The notes below the pieces were generated by a model. It did no database searches. It was not told the origin of the DNA and worked only from the letters and a program-made list of their open reading frames with translations. This document shows, one piece after another, positions 8,537 to 17,320 of a stretch of DNA of 64,000 nt; the first letter of the stretch is position 1; each line of letters begins with the position of its first letter. The translations under genes and the position numbers were made by a program. The stretch comes from Massilia aquatica (GTDB taxonomy: Bacteria > Pseudomonadota > Gammaproteobacteria > Burkholderiales > Burkholderiaceae_D), in contig NZ_VVIW01000011.1 of the NCBI RefSeq assembly GCF_011682045.1, positions 62,001-126,000 on the forward strand, read 5' to 3'.

Positions 8537-9433
8537 ATGAATTTTTTCTTTGAAGTCCTGATCGGCGGCCTGCTCTCCGGCGTCATGTATGCGTTAGTCG
8601 CCATCGGCTTCGTGCTGATCTACAAAGCCTCGGGCGTGTTCAACTTCGCCCAGGGCGCGATGGTGTTTTTCGCCGCCCTCACCTGCGTCGGCATCATCGA
8701 CAAGTTCGGCGTCTCGATCTGGATCGCCATTCCGCTCACCATGGTGGTGATGATCGCGCTCGGTCTGGCCATCGAACGGGTGGTCCTGCGCCCGCTGGTC
8801 AACCAGCCCGAAATCACGCTCTTCATGGCCACCATCGGCCTGGCCTTCTTCATCGAAGGACTGGCCCAGCTGCTGTGGGGATCGCAGGTGCACAAGCTGG
8901 ACCTGCCGATCGAAGACGTGCCGATCCCCTACCTGCTGGATAACTACAACATCATCGTCTCCCAGTTCGACGTTACCGCCGCCGCCATCTGCGCGCTGCT
9001 GGTCACCGCGCTGGCGCTGCTGTTCTCGAAAACCAAAGTCGGACGCGCCCTGCGCGCGGTGGCCGACGACCACCAGGCGGCGCTCGCGGTCGGCATCCCC
9101 TTGCAGCAGATCTGGGCCGTGGTGTGGTCGGTGGCCGGACTGGTTGCGCTGGTAGCGGGCCTGCTGTGGGGAGCGCGCAACGGCGTGCAGTTCGCGCTCA
9201 CTTTCATCGCCCTGAAAGCGCTGCCGGTCCTGATCCTGGGCGGGTTCACCTCGGTCCCCGGGGCGATTGTCGGTGGCCTGATCATCGGCGCTTCCGAAAA
9301 GCTGGCCGAGGTCTACATCGGCCCGATGGTCGGCGGCGGCATCGAAGGCTGGTTCCCCTACGTGCTGGCCCTGTTGTTCCTGCTGGTGCGGCCGGAAGGC
9401 TTGTTCGGCGAAAAAATCATCCGGAGAATCTGA
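8537..9433 (+). CDS. livH: Branched-chain-type ABC transporter permease (LivH-like)
   Basis: The 298-residue, strongly hydrophobic protein has about eight membrane helices. It carries LivH family blocks such as SGVMYALVAIGFVLIYKASG near the N-terminus, VGRALRAVADDHQAALAVGI (the cytoplasmic EAA-like loop that contacts the ATPase), and GGFTSVPGAIVGGLIIGASE. It forms the inner-membrane channel with LivM. The ATG at 8537 follows a GAGGACG ribosome-binding sequence. Only one base separates its stop from the livM start. Confidence 0.92.
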   Translation: MNFFFEVLIGGLLSGVMYALVAIGFVLIYKASGVFNFAQGAMVFFAALTCVGIIDKFGVSIWIAIPLTMVVMIALGLAIERVVLRPLVNQPEITLFMATIGLAFFIEGLAQLLWGSQVHKLDLPIEDVPIPYLLDNYNIIVSQFDVTAAAICALLVTALALLFSKTKVGRALRAVADDHQAALAVGIPLQQIWAVVWSVAGLVALVAGLLWGARNGVQFALTFIALKALPVLILGGFTSVPGAIVGGLIIGASEKLAEVYIGPMVGGGIEGWFPYVLALLFLLVRPEGLFGEKIIRRI

Positions 9434-9434
9434 C

Positions 9435-10493
9435 ATGTTTTACCGCGAAGCCGGACAATTCAAGACCACCTACGAAACCGACGGCCAGATCTTCCCGATC
9501 CGCCAGGACCGCATCGCCCTGGGCGCCCTGCTGCTGCTGGCGCTGGTCCTGGTGCCGCTGTTCGCCTCGCCCTACATGCTGTCGGCGATCCTGATTCCGT
9601 TCCTGATCTTTTCGCTGGCCGCGCTGGGCCTGAATATCCTCACCGGCTACTGCGGCCAGCTCTCGCTCGGCACCGCCGCCTTCATGGCGGTCGGCGCGTT
9701 CGCCTCGTTTAACTTTATCGCGCGCCTGCCCGGCATTCCGATGCTGCTCGCCTTTGTGCTGGGCGGCCTGTGCGCGGCCATGGTGGGCATCGCCTTCGGC
9801 CTGCCGTCGCTGCGCATCCGCGGCTTTTACCTGGCCGCGTCGACCCTGGCGACCCAGTTCTTCGTGGTCTGGTGCCTGACCAAGATTCCCTACCTGACCA
9901 ATTACAGCAGTTCGGGCGTGATCACGGCGCAGAAGATCGTCATCTTCGGCTACCTGTTCGATTCGCCGGCCAGCAAGTACATGCTGGTGCTGGCCATCGT
10001 GGCGCTCATGGCGCTGCTGGCCAAGAACATGATCCGCTCGAACGTGGGCCGCTCGTGGATGGCGGTGCGCGACATGGACGTGGCGGCCGAAGTGATTGGC
10101 TTTCGGCCGATGCGCACCAAGCTGCTGGCGTTCGCGGTCAGTTCGTTCTACTGCGGCGTGGCCGGCGCGCTGTACGCGTATGCCTATCTGGGCACGGTCG
10201 AACCGGAAGCGTACAGCCTCGATCTGTCGTTCCGCATCCTGTTCATGATCATCATCGGCGGGGTCGGCTCGGTGCTCGGGTCCTTCCTGGGCGCGGCCTT
10301 CATCGTGCTGCTGCCGGTGTTCCTCAATATCCTGGCGCACAGCCTGTCGCTGCCAACCTCGGTGGCGTCGAACCTGGAGTTCATGGTGTTCGGCGCGCTG
10401 ATTATCTTTTTTCTGATCGTGGAGCCGCACGGCCTTGCGCGCCTGTGGCAAGTAGGTAAAGAAAAACTGCGGCTTTGGCCGTTCCCGCACTAA
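9435..10493 (+). CDS. livM: Branched-chain-type ABC transporter permease (LivM-like)
   Basis: The 352-residue permease begins with a hydrophilic stretch of about 30 residues, followed by some nine or ten membrane helices. LivM family blocks are GLNILTGYCGQLSLGTAAFMAVGAF split over the third helix, GLPSLRIRGFYLAASTLATQF, and VGRSWMAVRDMDVAAEVIGF, which is the coupling loop. It pairs with the LivH-like protein one base upstream. Length and order are normal for the family, and no defects are seen. Confidence 0.92.
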   Translation: MFYREAGQFKTTYETDGQIFPIRQDRIALGALLLLALVLVPLFASPYMLSAILIPFLIFSLAALGLNILTGYCGQLSLGTAAFMAVGAFASFNFIARLPGIPMLLAFVLGGLCAAMVGIAFGLPSLRIRGFYLAASTLATQFFVVWCLTKIPYLTNYSSSGVITAQKIVIFGYLFDSPASKYMLVLAIVALMALLAKNMIRSNVGRSWMAVRDMDVAAEVIGFRPMRTKLLAFAVSSFYCGVAGALYAYAYLGTVEPEAYSLDLSFRILFMIIIGGVGSVLGSFLGAAFIVLLPVFLNILAHSLSLPTSVASNLEFMVFGALIIFFLIVEPHGLARLWQVGKEKLRLWPFPH

Positions 10494-10514
10494 CGCATTC
10501 TTCCGGAGACGACA

Positions 10515-11843
10515 ATGAATCACGTAAAACACAAGATGAAGAGCGGTAAATTCAAGGCCCTGCTGTTATGCGCCGCCCTGGTCGGCGCCTTCAACCAGGT
10601 GCAGGCGGCCGACCAGTTCCTCGCGCTGCCGTCCTACCGCGTGGGCCCGTACGCGGCCGGCGGTTCGGGCTTTTACGGCGGCGCGATCGACTACTTCAAC
10701 CTGGTCAACGCCAACGGCGGCGTCAATGGCGTCAAGATCCTGTGGGAAGAATGCGAGACCGAATACAACCCGTCGCGCGGCATCGAATGCTACGAACGGC
10801 TGAAAACCAAGAACGGCGGCGCCACCATGGTCGAGCCGCTCTCCACCGGCATCGCCTACGGCGTGCTCGATCGCCTGGTGCAGGACAAGATCCCGATGAC
10901 GACCCTCGGCTACGGCCGCTCCGACGCGGCCAACGGCAAGGTGTTCCCGTACGTTTTCCCGCTCATTACCAGCTACTGGAACCAGGCGGCGGCGATGATC
11001 AAGTACCTGGCCGACAAGGAAGGCGGCTACGCCAAGTTGAAAGGCAAAAAAATCGTCCACCTGTACCACGACTCGGCCTTCGGCAAGGAGCCGCTGCCGG
11101 TGCTGGAAGCGCAGGCCAAGCAGTACGGCTTCGAGTTGATCAAGATCGCCGTGGCGCCGCCGGGCAGCGAGCAGCAGTCGCAGTGGCTGCAGATCCGCCA
11201 GGCCAAGCCGGATCACGTGATCCTGTGGGGCTGGGGCGTGATGAATTCGGTCGCGATCAAGACCGCGCAGCGCAACGGCTTCCCGCGCGAGAAAATGCTG
11301 GGCGTGTGGTGGGCCGGTTCGGAAGAAGACATGATTCCATCGGGCGAGGCGGCCAAGGGCTACACCTCGATGACCTTCAACACGCCGGGCAACTACCCGC
11401 TGATCGACGAAATCCGCAAGAAGGTCTACGCCCCTGGCAAAGGCAACCTGGCCGACCAGGCGCGTATCGGCTCGGTGTACCACATGCGCGGCCTGACCGC
11501 CGGCATCCTGTGGGTGGAGGCGATCCGCGTGGCGCAGGACAAATTCGGCAAGGGCAAGACCATGAGCGGCGACCAGATTCGCTGGGGCCTGGAAAACCTG
11601 AACGTGGACGAGGCGCGCCAGAAGGCGCTGGGCGCGTTCGGCATGTTCCCGACCGTGAAGACCAGCTGCGACGACCACGAAGGTTCGGGTGCGGTCAAGG
11701 TCCAGCAGTGGGACGGCAAGAAGTGGATCGCCATCACGCCGAACTGGGTGGTGGGCGACAAGGCCCTCACGCGCAAGCTGGTCGACGAGTCGTCGGCGGC
11801 CTACGCGGCCGAGAAAAAGATCACGCCAGGCTGCATGAAGTAA
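10515..11843 (+). CDS. ABC transporter substrate-binding protein (periplasmic, Peripla_BP_6 type)
   Basis: The 442-residue protein carries a cleavable signal peptide (about residues 1-32, ending VQA-AD). A two-lobed type I periplasmic binding fold of the branched-chain amino acid/amide class follows. Family features include AIDYFNLVNANGGVNGVK near the N-terminus and YHDSAFGKEPLPVLEAQAKQ at the start of the second lobe. It is larger than E. coli LivJ and matches the binding proteins usually encoded beside acyl-CoA synthetases, so a carboxylic acid, perhaps aromatic or fatty, is a plausible ligand. A terminator-like hairpin follows immediately and would raise its dose relative to the downstream ATPase. 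Confidence 0.9.
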   Translation: MNHVKHKMKSGKFKALLLCAALVGAFNQVQAADQFLALPSYRVGPYAAGGSGFYGGAIDYFNLVNANGGVNGVKILWEECETEYNPSRGIECYERLKTKNGGATMVEPLSTGIAYGVLDRLVQDKIPMTTLGYGRSDAANGKVFPYVFPLITSYWNQAAAMIKYLADKEGGYAKLKGKKIVHLYHDSAFGKEPLPVLEAQAKQYGFELIKIAVAPPGSEQQSQWLQIRQAKPDHVILWGWGVMNSVAIKTAQRNGFPREKMLGVWWAGSEEDMIPSGEAAKGYTSMTFNTPGNYPLIDEIRKKVYAPGKGNLADQARIGSVYHMRGLTAGILWVEAIRVAQDKFGKGKTMSGDQIRWGLENLNVDEARQKALGAFGMFPTVKTSCDDHEGSGAVKVQQWDGKKWIAITPNWVVGDKALTRKLVDESSAAYAAEKKITPGCMK

Positions 11844-11861
11844 GCCTGTCCAGTCCCTTGC

Positions 11862-11895
11862 CCTCGCGCCAGAGCAGCGGCGCGGGGGATTTTTA
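11862..11895 (+). terminator. Rho-independent terminator (intra-operonic)
   Basis: A ten-base stem (CCCTCGCGCC pairing with GGCGCGGGGG, one G-U pair) with an eight-base loop is followed by ATTTTT. It sits between the binding-protein gene and the second ATPase gene, whose start is only 18 bases after the T run. Partial read-through is expected. Confidence 0.75.
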
Positions 11896-11912
11896 TACCA
11901 TGCCAAGAGCCT

Positions 11913-12734
11913 ATGAACACCATCGCTGCCAGCACGCCGTACCTGTCGGTCAATAACATCGAAGTCATTTACGACCATGTGATCCTGGTGTTGAAGGGCG
12001 TGTCGCTGCAGGTCCCGAAAGGCAAGATCGTGGCCCTGCTGGGCGCCAACGGCGCCGGCAAGTCGACCACCCTGAAAACCATTTCGACCCTGCTGCGCGG
12101 CGAACGTGGCGACGTGACCAAGGGCGAAGTGCAGTTCAAGGGTGAACGGGTCGACCACCTGACGCCGAATGAACTGGTCAAGCGCGGCCTGTCGCAGGTG
12201 ATGGAAGGGCGTCACTGTTTCGGCCACCTGACCATCGAAGAAAACCTGCTGACCGGCGCTTACACACGCAATATCTCGCGCGCCGAACTGAAAGCCGCAC
12301 TGGAAGCGGTGTACCAGTATTTTCCGCGTTTAAAGGAGCGGCGCGGCAGCCAGGCCGGCTACACATCGGGCGGCGAACAGCAGATGTGCGCGATCGGGCG
12401 CGCCCTGATGGCCAAGCCGTCGATGATTCTGCTCGATGAACCGTCGATGGGCATCGCGCCCCAGATCGTCGAAGAGATCTTCGACATCGTCAAGGATCTC
12501 AATCAAAAAGAAGGCGTGTCCTTCCTGCTGGCCGAGCAGAACACCACGGTGGCGCTGCGCTACGCCGACTTTGGCTACATCCTCGAGAACGGGCGCGTGG
12601 TGATGGAGGGCGAGGCCAAGGAACTGGCCAGCAATGAAGACGTCAAGGAGTTCTATCTTGGCGTGGCTGGCGCGGAGCGCAAGAGTTTCAGGGACATGAA
12701 GTTTTACCGCCGCCGCAAACGCTGGCTGGCTTGA
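11913..12734 (+). CDS. livF: Branched-chain-type ABC transporter ATPase (LivF-like)
   Basis: The 273-residue ATPase has Walker A GANGAGKST, the LivF-type Q-loop context LSQVMEGRHCFGHLTIEENL, a canonical-like signature TSGGEQQMCAIGRAL, and Walker B MILLDEPSMG. It partners the LivG-like subunit. Compared with E. coli LivF (237 residues) it has an N-terminal extension and a basic C-terminal tail (FRDMKFYRRRKRWLA), as is usual in the acyl-CoA-synthetase-linked subgroup. It lies behind the terminator-like hairpin at 11862-11895. Confidence 0.9.
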   Translation: MNTIAASTPYLSVNNIEVIYDHVILVLKGVSLQVPKGKIVALLGANGAGKSTTLKTISTLLRGERGDVTKGEVQFKGERVDHLTPNELVKRGLSQVMEGRHCFGHLTIEENLLTGAYTRNISRAELKAALEAVYQYFPRLKERRGSQAGYTSGGEQQMCAIGRALMAKPSMILLDEPSMGIAPQIVEEIFDIVKDLNQKEGVSFLLAEQNTTVALRYADFGYILENGRVVMEGEAKELASNEDVKEFYLGVAGAERKSFRDMKFYRRRKRWLA

Positions 12735-12743
12735 AGGATCACC

Positions 12744-13097
12744 ATGGATTTTGAAGCTGCCAAAGCGCTGTGCCGCACCTTCCCCGGCGCGACCGAAGAC
12801 CTGAAGTGGGAGACGCGGGCCGTGTATTCGGTGGGCCAGAAGATGTTCGCGATGTCGGATTATGCGGTGCCGGCGGCCGGCATCTGCTTCAAGGTGGAGG
12901 ACGAGCGCTTCCTGGAGTTGACCGACCGCCCCGGCATCATTCCCGCGCCTTACCTGGCGCGGGCCAAGTGGGTGCACGTGGAGGAGGCGAAGGCGCTCAG
13001 CGACGCTGAAGCAGCGGCGCTGCTGCGGCGCGCCTACGAACTGATTTTTGCAAAACTGACGCGCAAGCTGCAACGCCAGATCGGAGAACAAGCATGA
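12744..13097 (+). CDS. MmcQ/YjbR family protein
   Basis: This 117-residue protein has the family pattern CRTFPGATEDLKWE, VYSVGQKMFAM, and a C-terminal SYELVFAKL-like block (YELIFAKLTRKLQRQI). YjbR-fold proteins resemble a double-wing DNA-binding fold but have no proven function. The ATG follows AAGGATCACC. Its stop overlaps the next gene by four bases (ATGA at 13094), placing it in the transporter/CoA-ligase operon. A link to that pathway is positional only. Confidence 0.85.
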   Translation: MDFEAAKALCRTFPGATEDLKWETRAVYSVGQKMFAMSDYAVPAAGICFKVEDERFLELTDRPGIIPAPYLARAKWVHVEEAKALSDAEAAALLRRAYELIFAKLTRKLQRQIGEQA

Positions 13098-14365
13098 AGG
13101 TGGACGCCCCCGTCGATACCCTCGACGCCTTAGAGACGCGCGACCCGCAGGAGCGCGAACGCGACCTGATGGCGCGCCTGCCGCAGCTGATCGAGCGCGC
13201 CCGCAGCGCGCCGGGCTGGGCGCGCATCCTGCAGGGCGTCGATAGTGCCGCCATCGACAGCCGCGCCGCGCTGGCGACCTTGCCGATCACGCGCAAGGCC
13301 GATTTAAAGGCGCTGCAGACGGCGGCGCGCCCCTTTGGCGGGCTGGCGGTGACGCCCGTGGGCGAATTGGCGCGGGTGTATGTGTCGCCGGGGCCGATTT
13401 TCGATCCGGAGGGGCGCAGCCAGGACTGGTGGCGCTTTGCGCGGCCGATGTATGCGGCCGGCGTGCGCGCGGGCGGGCTGCTGCAGAACTGCTTTTCGTA
13501 TCACTTCACGCCGGCCGCCTTCATGGTCGAAGGCGGGGCGGCGCGCATTGGCTGCGCGGTGATTCCTGCGGGCGCCGGGCAGACCGAGATGCAGGTGCAG
13601 GCGATTGCCGACCTGCGGCCGGATACGTATGTGGGCACGCCTTCCTTTTTGCGCATCATCATCGAGAAGGCGCGCGAGATGGGCGCCGATATCAGCAGCA
13701 TGCAGCACGCGCTGATGGGTGCCGAGGCGCTGCCGGAATCGCTGCGCGCGTGGTTCCGCGACAACGGCGTGCCGCATGTGTTCCAGACCTATGCCTCGGC
13801 AGATATCGGCAGCATGGCGTACGAAACGGCCACCGGCGGCGTGCTCAATCCCGGCATGATGCTAGACGAAGATGTGGTGCTCGAAATCGTGCGCCCCGGG
13901 AGCGGCGAGCCGGTGGCGCCGGGCGATATCGGCGAGATCGTGGTGACCTTGTTTAATGCGGATTACCCGCTGATCCGCTTTGCGACCGGGGATATGTCGG
14001 CCCTGCTGGTGGACGCGCCGCCGTCGCGCTGCGGGCGCACCAACATGCGCATTCGCGGCTGGCTGGGACGGGCCGACCAGACCACCAAGGTCAGGGCGAT
14101 GTTCGTGCATCCGTCGCAGGTGAACAATATCGTACGGCGGCATCCGGGGATCCTGAAGGCAAGATTAGTGGTCACCGGGCGTATGGCCAACGATGTGATG
14201 ACCCTGCACTGCGAGGTGGACGGCGCGCCCGATGCGGCGCAGGCGGCGGCGATCGTGGAGTCGATTCGCGAGGTGACCAAGCTGCGTGGGGAAGTGCGGT
14301 TCGAGTCGCCGGGGACGCTGGCTGATGATGGGAAGGTGATTGAGGATTTGAGGGATTACAGCTAA
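13094..14365 (+). CDS. Phenylacetate-CoA ligase-like (PaaK family) AMP-forming enzyme
   Basis: The 423-residue protein belongs to the PaaK branch of adenylate-forming enzymes, which turn aryl or other carboxylic acids into CoA thioesters. Visible blocks are LPITRKADLKALQ near the N-terminus, TYVGTPSFLRIIIEKA, YASADIGSMAYET, and GEIVVTLFNADYPLIRFATGD with the C-terminal lid LRGEVRFE. It overlaps the YjbR gene by four bases. With the long-chain-type synthetase at the front of the operon there are two different CoA ligases around one importer. No specificity residues can be assigned by eye. Confidence 0.85.
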   Translation: MKVDAPVDTLDALETRDPQERERDLMARLPQLIERARSAPGWARILQGVDSAAIDSRAALATLPITRKADLKALQTAARPFGGLAVTPVGELARVYVSPGPIFDPEGRSQDWWRFARPMYAAGVRAGGLLQNCFSYHFTPAAFMVEGGAARIGCAVIPAGAGQTEMQVQAIADLRPDTYVGTPSFLRIIIEKAREMGADISSMQHALMGAEALPESLRAWFRDNGVPHVFQTYASADIGSMAYETATGGVLNPGMMLDEDVVLEIVRPGSGEPVAPGDIGEIVVTLFNADYPLIRFATGDMSALLVDAPPSRCGRTNMRIRGWLGRADQTTKVRAMFVHPSQVNNIVRRHPGILKARLVVTGRMANDVMTLHCEVDGAPDAAQAAAIVESIREVTKLRGEVRFESPGTLADDGKVIEDLRDYS

Positions 14366-14411
14366 GCTCCCGCCTCGATATACCTTCACTTCTTCCAGCG
14401 AACCTTCGAGC

Positions 14412-14439
14412 CGTCGTCCCCGCGAAGGCGGGGACGACG
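14412..14439. repeat. REP-like hairpin (outer stem only)
   Basis: A perfect 12-base inverted repeat (CGTCGTCCCCGC, loop GAAG, GCGGGGACGACG) lies 46 bases after the PaaK-like gene. It matches the outer arms of the palindromes at 8404-8507 and 22439-22519 and looks like a solo copy of that family. It might also act as an mRNA 3' stabiliser. There is no T run. Confidence 0.65.
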
Positions 14440-14615
14440 AGGTAGCGGGAGAACGCTGTCGATGGTGACGCGAGCGGCGTTCGCTGTCGGTGGCGGCGCG
14501 AACGCCGGCAATATCACAGCGCTGGCCGCGCCCCCTGTCGCACAATTCCAACTGTTCGCATTGTGCAGTGCACTTTGCAGGATAATTGCCTGGTGTCCTT
14601 TATGAGCTAACCACC

Positions 14616-15197
14616 ATGCAAGAATTCCACGCTGAACGTGCACGCACCCTTCTCAACAATGCGGAGGAAATCTTTGATGCCGCCGCCGTCCAGGCCGCCG
14701 TGCGCCAGGTCGCCGACAAGCTCAACGAGCGCTTCGACCGTCCCGACAACGCCGCCTTCCCGCTGGTCCTGGGCGTCATGGGCGGCGCCGTCGTGTTCAC
14801 CGGCAACCTGCTGCCGCAGCTGCGCTTCCCCCTCGAATTCGACTACATCCACGTGAGCCGCTACGGCGACGACGATCAGGGCGGCAATGTGGTGTGGAAA
14901 GTCATCCCGCGCCCCAGCGTGGCCGGCCGCATCATCATCGTGCTCGACGATATCCTGGACGAAGGCGAAACCCTGGCCCAGGTCAAGCAGCGCCTGCTCG
15001 ACATGGGCGCGGCCGAGGTTGTCATCGCCGTGTTTGCCGATAAAGCCCTGAAACGCAGCAAGCCGGTCAAGCCGGACATCGTTGGCCTGTCCATTCCCAA
15101 CAAGTTCGTGGTCGGCTTTGGCATGGATGTATATGGCTACTGGCGCAACTTGCCTGGCCTGTGGGCAATCCGTGCGGAAGACCTCAAGCAGCGGTAA
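14616..15197 (+). CDS. hpt: Hypoxanthine(-guanine) phosphoribosyltransferase
   Basis: The 193-residue cytosolic enzyme salvages hypoxanthine/guanine with PRPP. The PRPP-binding loop IVLDDILDEGETLAQVK is clear, and the N-terminal region FPLVLGVMGGAVVFTGNLL plus the C-terminal VVGFGMDVYGYWRNLPGLW are as expected for betaproteobacterial hpt. The ATG at 14616 is chosen over an in-frame upstream start at 14586 because MQEFHAERARTLL is the typical N-terminus. The gene is monocistronic, with a GC-rich hairpin downstream. Confidence 0.92.
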   Translation: MQEFHAERARTLLNNAEEIFDAAAVQAAVRQVADKLNERFDRPDNAAFPLVLGVMGGAVVFTGNLLPQLRFPLEFDYIHVSRYGDDDQGGNVVWKVIPRPSVAGRIIIVLDDILDEGETLAQVKQRLLDMGAAEVVIAVFADKALKRSKPVKPDIVGLSIPNKFVVGFGMDVYGYWRNLPGLWAIRAEDLKQR

Positions 15198-15571
15198 TTT
15201 TCAACAAAATCGTCACGCGCATGAAAAACCCGCCGCGATCCTACGCGGCGCGGGTAATACCAATCAAAATGGGTACTAAATCGGTACTACTGACGTTGTG
15301 TACAATTTGATATCTCTCTGATATCCCGCCTTTCTCCACCCCCACATTCGACGATGCGTTTCCCGTATATGCATGCGCGATAAACGAATACCTTGCCTGA
15401 ACGAGATATTCTTTCGAAAATCTAACTGGTATTTCATTTTACTCAACTCGTTAAAACCACTTGACTACCAATTCTCCGAGGCTCACTCTGGCTCACCGTT
15501 TTCCGGATTGATCGGCGCAGGTCCGATGTCAAATAATCGAAAAACGGACACCTATCGACCAAGGAGACAAC
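15198..15571. other. 374-base intergenic region: hairpin and AT-rich leader of the chitinase array
   Basis: The first part holds a GC-rich hairpin at 15228-15254 (CCCGCCGCG pairing with CGCGGCGCGGG, two-base bulge) that may end the hpt transcript, though it lacks a T run. The rest is unusually AT-rich for this genome. It includes the short direct repeat GGTACTA at 15271 and 15282 and a palindromic GATATC-rich stretch near 15310. A TTGACT at 15461 is a weak -35 candidate. No convincing -10 box, coding frame or riboswitch is seen. An AAGGAG ribosome-binding site precedes the chitinase ATG. Confidence 0.5.
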
Positions 15572-17242
15572 ATGCAATACAACACAAAGAGCAGCCTGCT
15601 GATCGCGCTCATCGGCGGCATGCTCGCCGCGTGCGGCGGCAGCGGCGGCGACAAATCCGACATGCAGGGCAGCATGACCAAAACGGCTGCGGCCGTGGTC
15701 GCCTGCGCCGACTGGAATGCCACCGCCATCTACACCGCCGGTAATTGCGCGGTCTACCAGGGCAAAGTCTACAAAGCCAAGTGGTGGACCCAGAACAATA
15801 TCCCCGGCACCGAACAATGGGGCCCGTGGGAACTGACCACCGACACCCCGACGCCGACGCCAACCCCGCCGACCCCGACCCCAACGCCGACGCCGCCAAC
15901 ACCGACGCCGACCCCAACGCCACCAACCCCGACCCCAACCCCGGTCGGCGGACGTGAAATCGGTTCCTATTTCGCGCAGTGGGGCGTGTACGGCCGTGGC
16001 TACGAAGTGGCCGACATCCATACCACCAAGACACCAGTGAACGGCGTGCCGACCAGCGTGGCTGACCAGCTCACCTTCATCAACTATGCCTTCGGCAACG
16101 TGTACGCCAAAAACGGCGGCTACGAGTGCGACATGGTAACCAAGGCCGAAACCGGCAACACCACGCCGCCGCCAGCCGACGCCGGCACCGGCGGCGACGC
16201 CTACGCCGATTACCAGCGTTCGCCTGCGCGCACCGTCGACGGCAAGGTCATCCCATGGGATGCCAAGCTGACCGGCAACTTCGCCCAGCTCAAACTGCTG
16301 AAAGCGGCCCACCCGAACCTGAAAGTGTTCATATCGCTGGGCGGCTGGAGCTGGTCACGCTACTTCTCGGCGGCCGCCAAGACCGACGCCTTGCGCAAGC
16401 AGCTGGCGCGCTCGTGCATCAAGCAATTCATCGCGGGCGACTTGCCGGTGCAGGATGGACGCGGCGGTCCGGGCGCGGCCAAGGGCGTGTTCGACGGTAT
16501 CGATATCGACTGGGAATACCCGGGCGGTGGCGGCCAGTCGTACAACACGGTCGACACGGTCAACGACAAGCGCAACTTCACCTTGCTGATGGCCGAGTTC
16601 CGCGCCCAGCTTGATGCACAGGGCAAGCTCGACGGCAAACGCTATCCACTGACGGCCGCCATCGGCGCCGGCGGCGAGAAGATTGCCCAGACCGAACCTG
16701 CGCTGTATAGTCAGTACATGGACTGGGTCAACGTGATGACGTACGACTTCCACGGTGGATGGGAAAACACGACTAATTTCCACGCGCCACTGTACCGTGA
16801 CCCTGCCGACCCGGCGACCGGCAACCTGATCAAGTACAACACCGACGACGCGATCAAAACGCTGATCGCAGCCGGCATGCCGAAAAACAAAATCCTGCTG
16901 GGCGTGCCGTTCTACGGCCGTGGCTGGAAAGGCGTGAGCCCCGGCCCGCGCGGCGACGGTTTGTACCAGGCAGCAACCGGTCCGGCAGCCGGCCAGTACG
17001 AATCGGGCATCGACGACTACAAGGTTCTCATCAATAAGGCCGGCACCCGCTGGACTCATCCGGTGACCAAGCAGTTGTACCTGCTGACGACCAACGCCGA
17101 ATGGTGGAGCTATGACGATCCGGCCACCATCGACATTAAGATGAAGTATGTGCGCGATCAGGGCCTGCGCGGCGCGTTCTCCTGGGAACTCGACGGCGAT
17201 GCCAACGGTGCCCTGACCAGCGCAGTATGGAAGGGCCGCTAA
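15572..17242 (+). CDS. Lipoprotein chitinase, GH18, with N-terminal CBM5/12
   Basis: This 556-residue endo- or exochitinase hydrolyses beta-1,4-linked N-acetylglucosamine. The signal sequence ends in lipobox LAAC (Cys21), so the enzyme is probably anchored in the outer membrane. A CBM5/12 chitin-binding module follows (about residues 44-91, with KAKWWTQNN and QWGPWEL). A Pro-Thr linker (about 94-126) and a GH18 barrel come next. The catalytic motif FDGIDIDWEY places the acid/base at Glu315, with substrate-assisted cleavage expected. SxGG is present as FISLGGWSW. It is the first of three chitinase genes sharing the same lipoprotein-CBM-linker front end. Placing the CBM next to the lipid anchor is unusual. 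Confidence 0.93.
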   Translation: MQYNTKSSLLIALIGGMLAACGGSGGDKSDMQGSMTKTAAAVVACADWNATAIYTAGNCAVYQGKVYKAKWWTQNNIPGTEQWGPWELTTDTPTPTPTPPTPTPTPTPPTPTPTPTPPTPTPTPVGGREIGSYFAQWGVYGRGYEVADIHTTKTPVNGVPTSVADQLTFINYAFGNVYAKNGGYECDMVTKAETGNTTPPPADAGTGGDAYADYQRSPARTVDGKVIPWDAKLTGNFAQLKLLKAAHPNLKVFISLGGWSWSRYFSAAAKTDALRKQLARSCIKQFIAGDLPVQDGRGGPGAAKGVFDGIDIDWEYPGGGGQSYNTVDTVNDKRNFTLLMAEFRAQLDAQGKLDGKRYPLTAAIGAGGEKIAQTEPALYSQYMDWVNVMTYDFHGGWENTTNFHAPLYRDPADPATGNLIKYNTDDAIKTLIAAGMPKNKILLGVPFYGRGWKGVSPGPRGDGLYQAATGPAAGQYESGIDDYKVLINKAGTRWTHPVTKQLYLLTTNAEWWSYDDPATIDIKMKYVRDQGLRGAFSWELDGDANGALTSAVWKGR

Positions 17243-17320
17243 GCGGCTAAGCGGAGGGACCGGCTGCCGACTCGCAAGGCGGCCGGTGTCTCCATGCCCG
17301 CAACCTCCTGGAGAAACCTC

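Noticed and set aside
17243-17293. GC-rich hairpin (ACCGGC...GCCGGT) after the first chitinase as a terminator
   Set aside because: Long irregular loop and no T run; the cupin gene follows closely and read-through is more likely.
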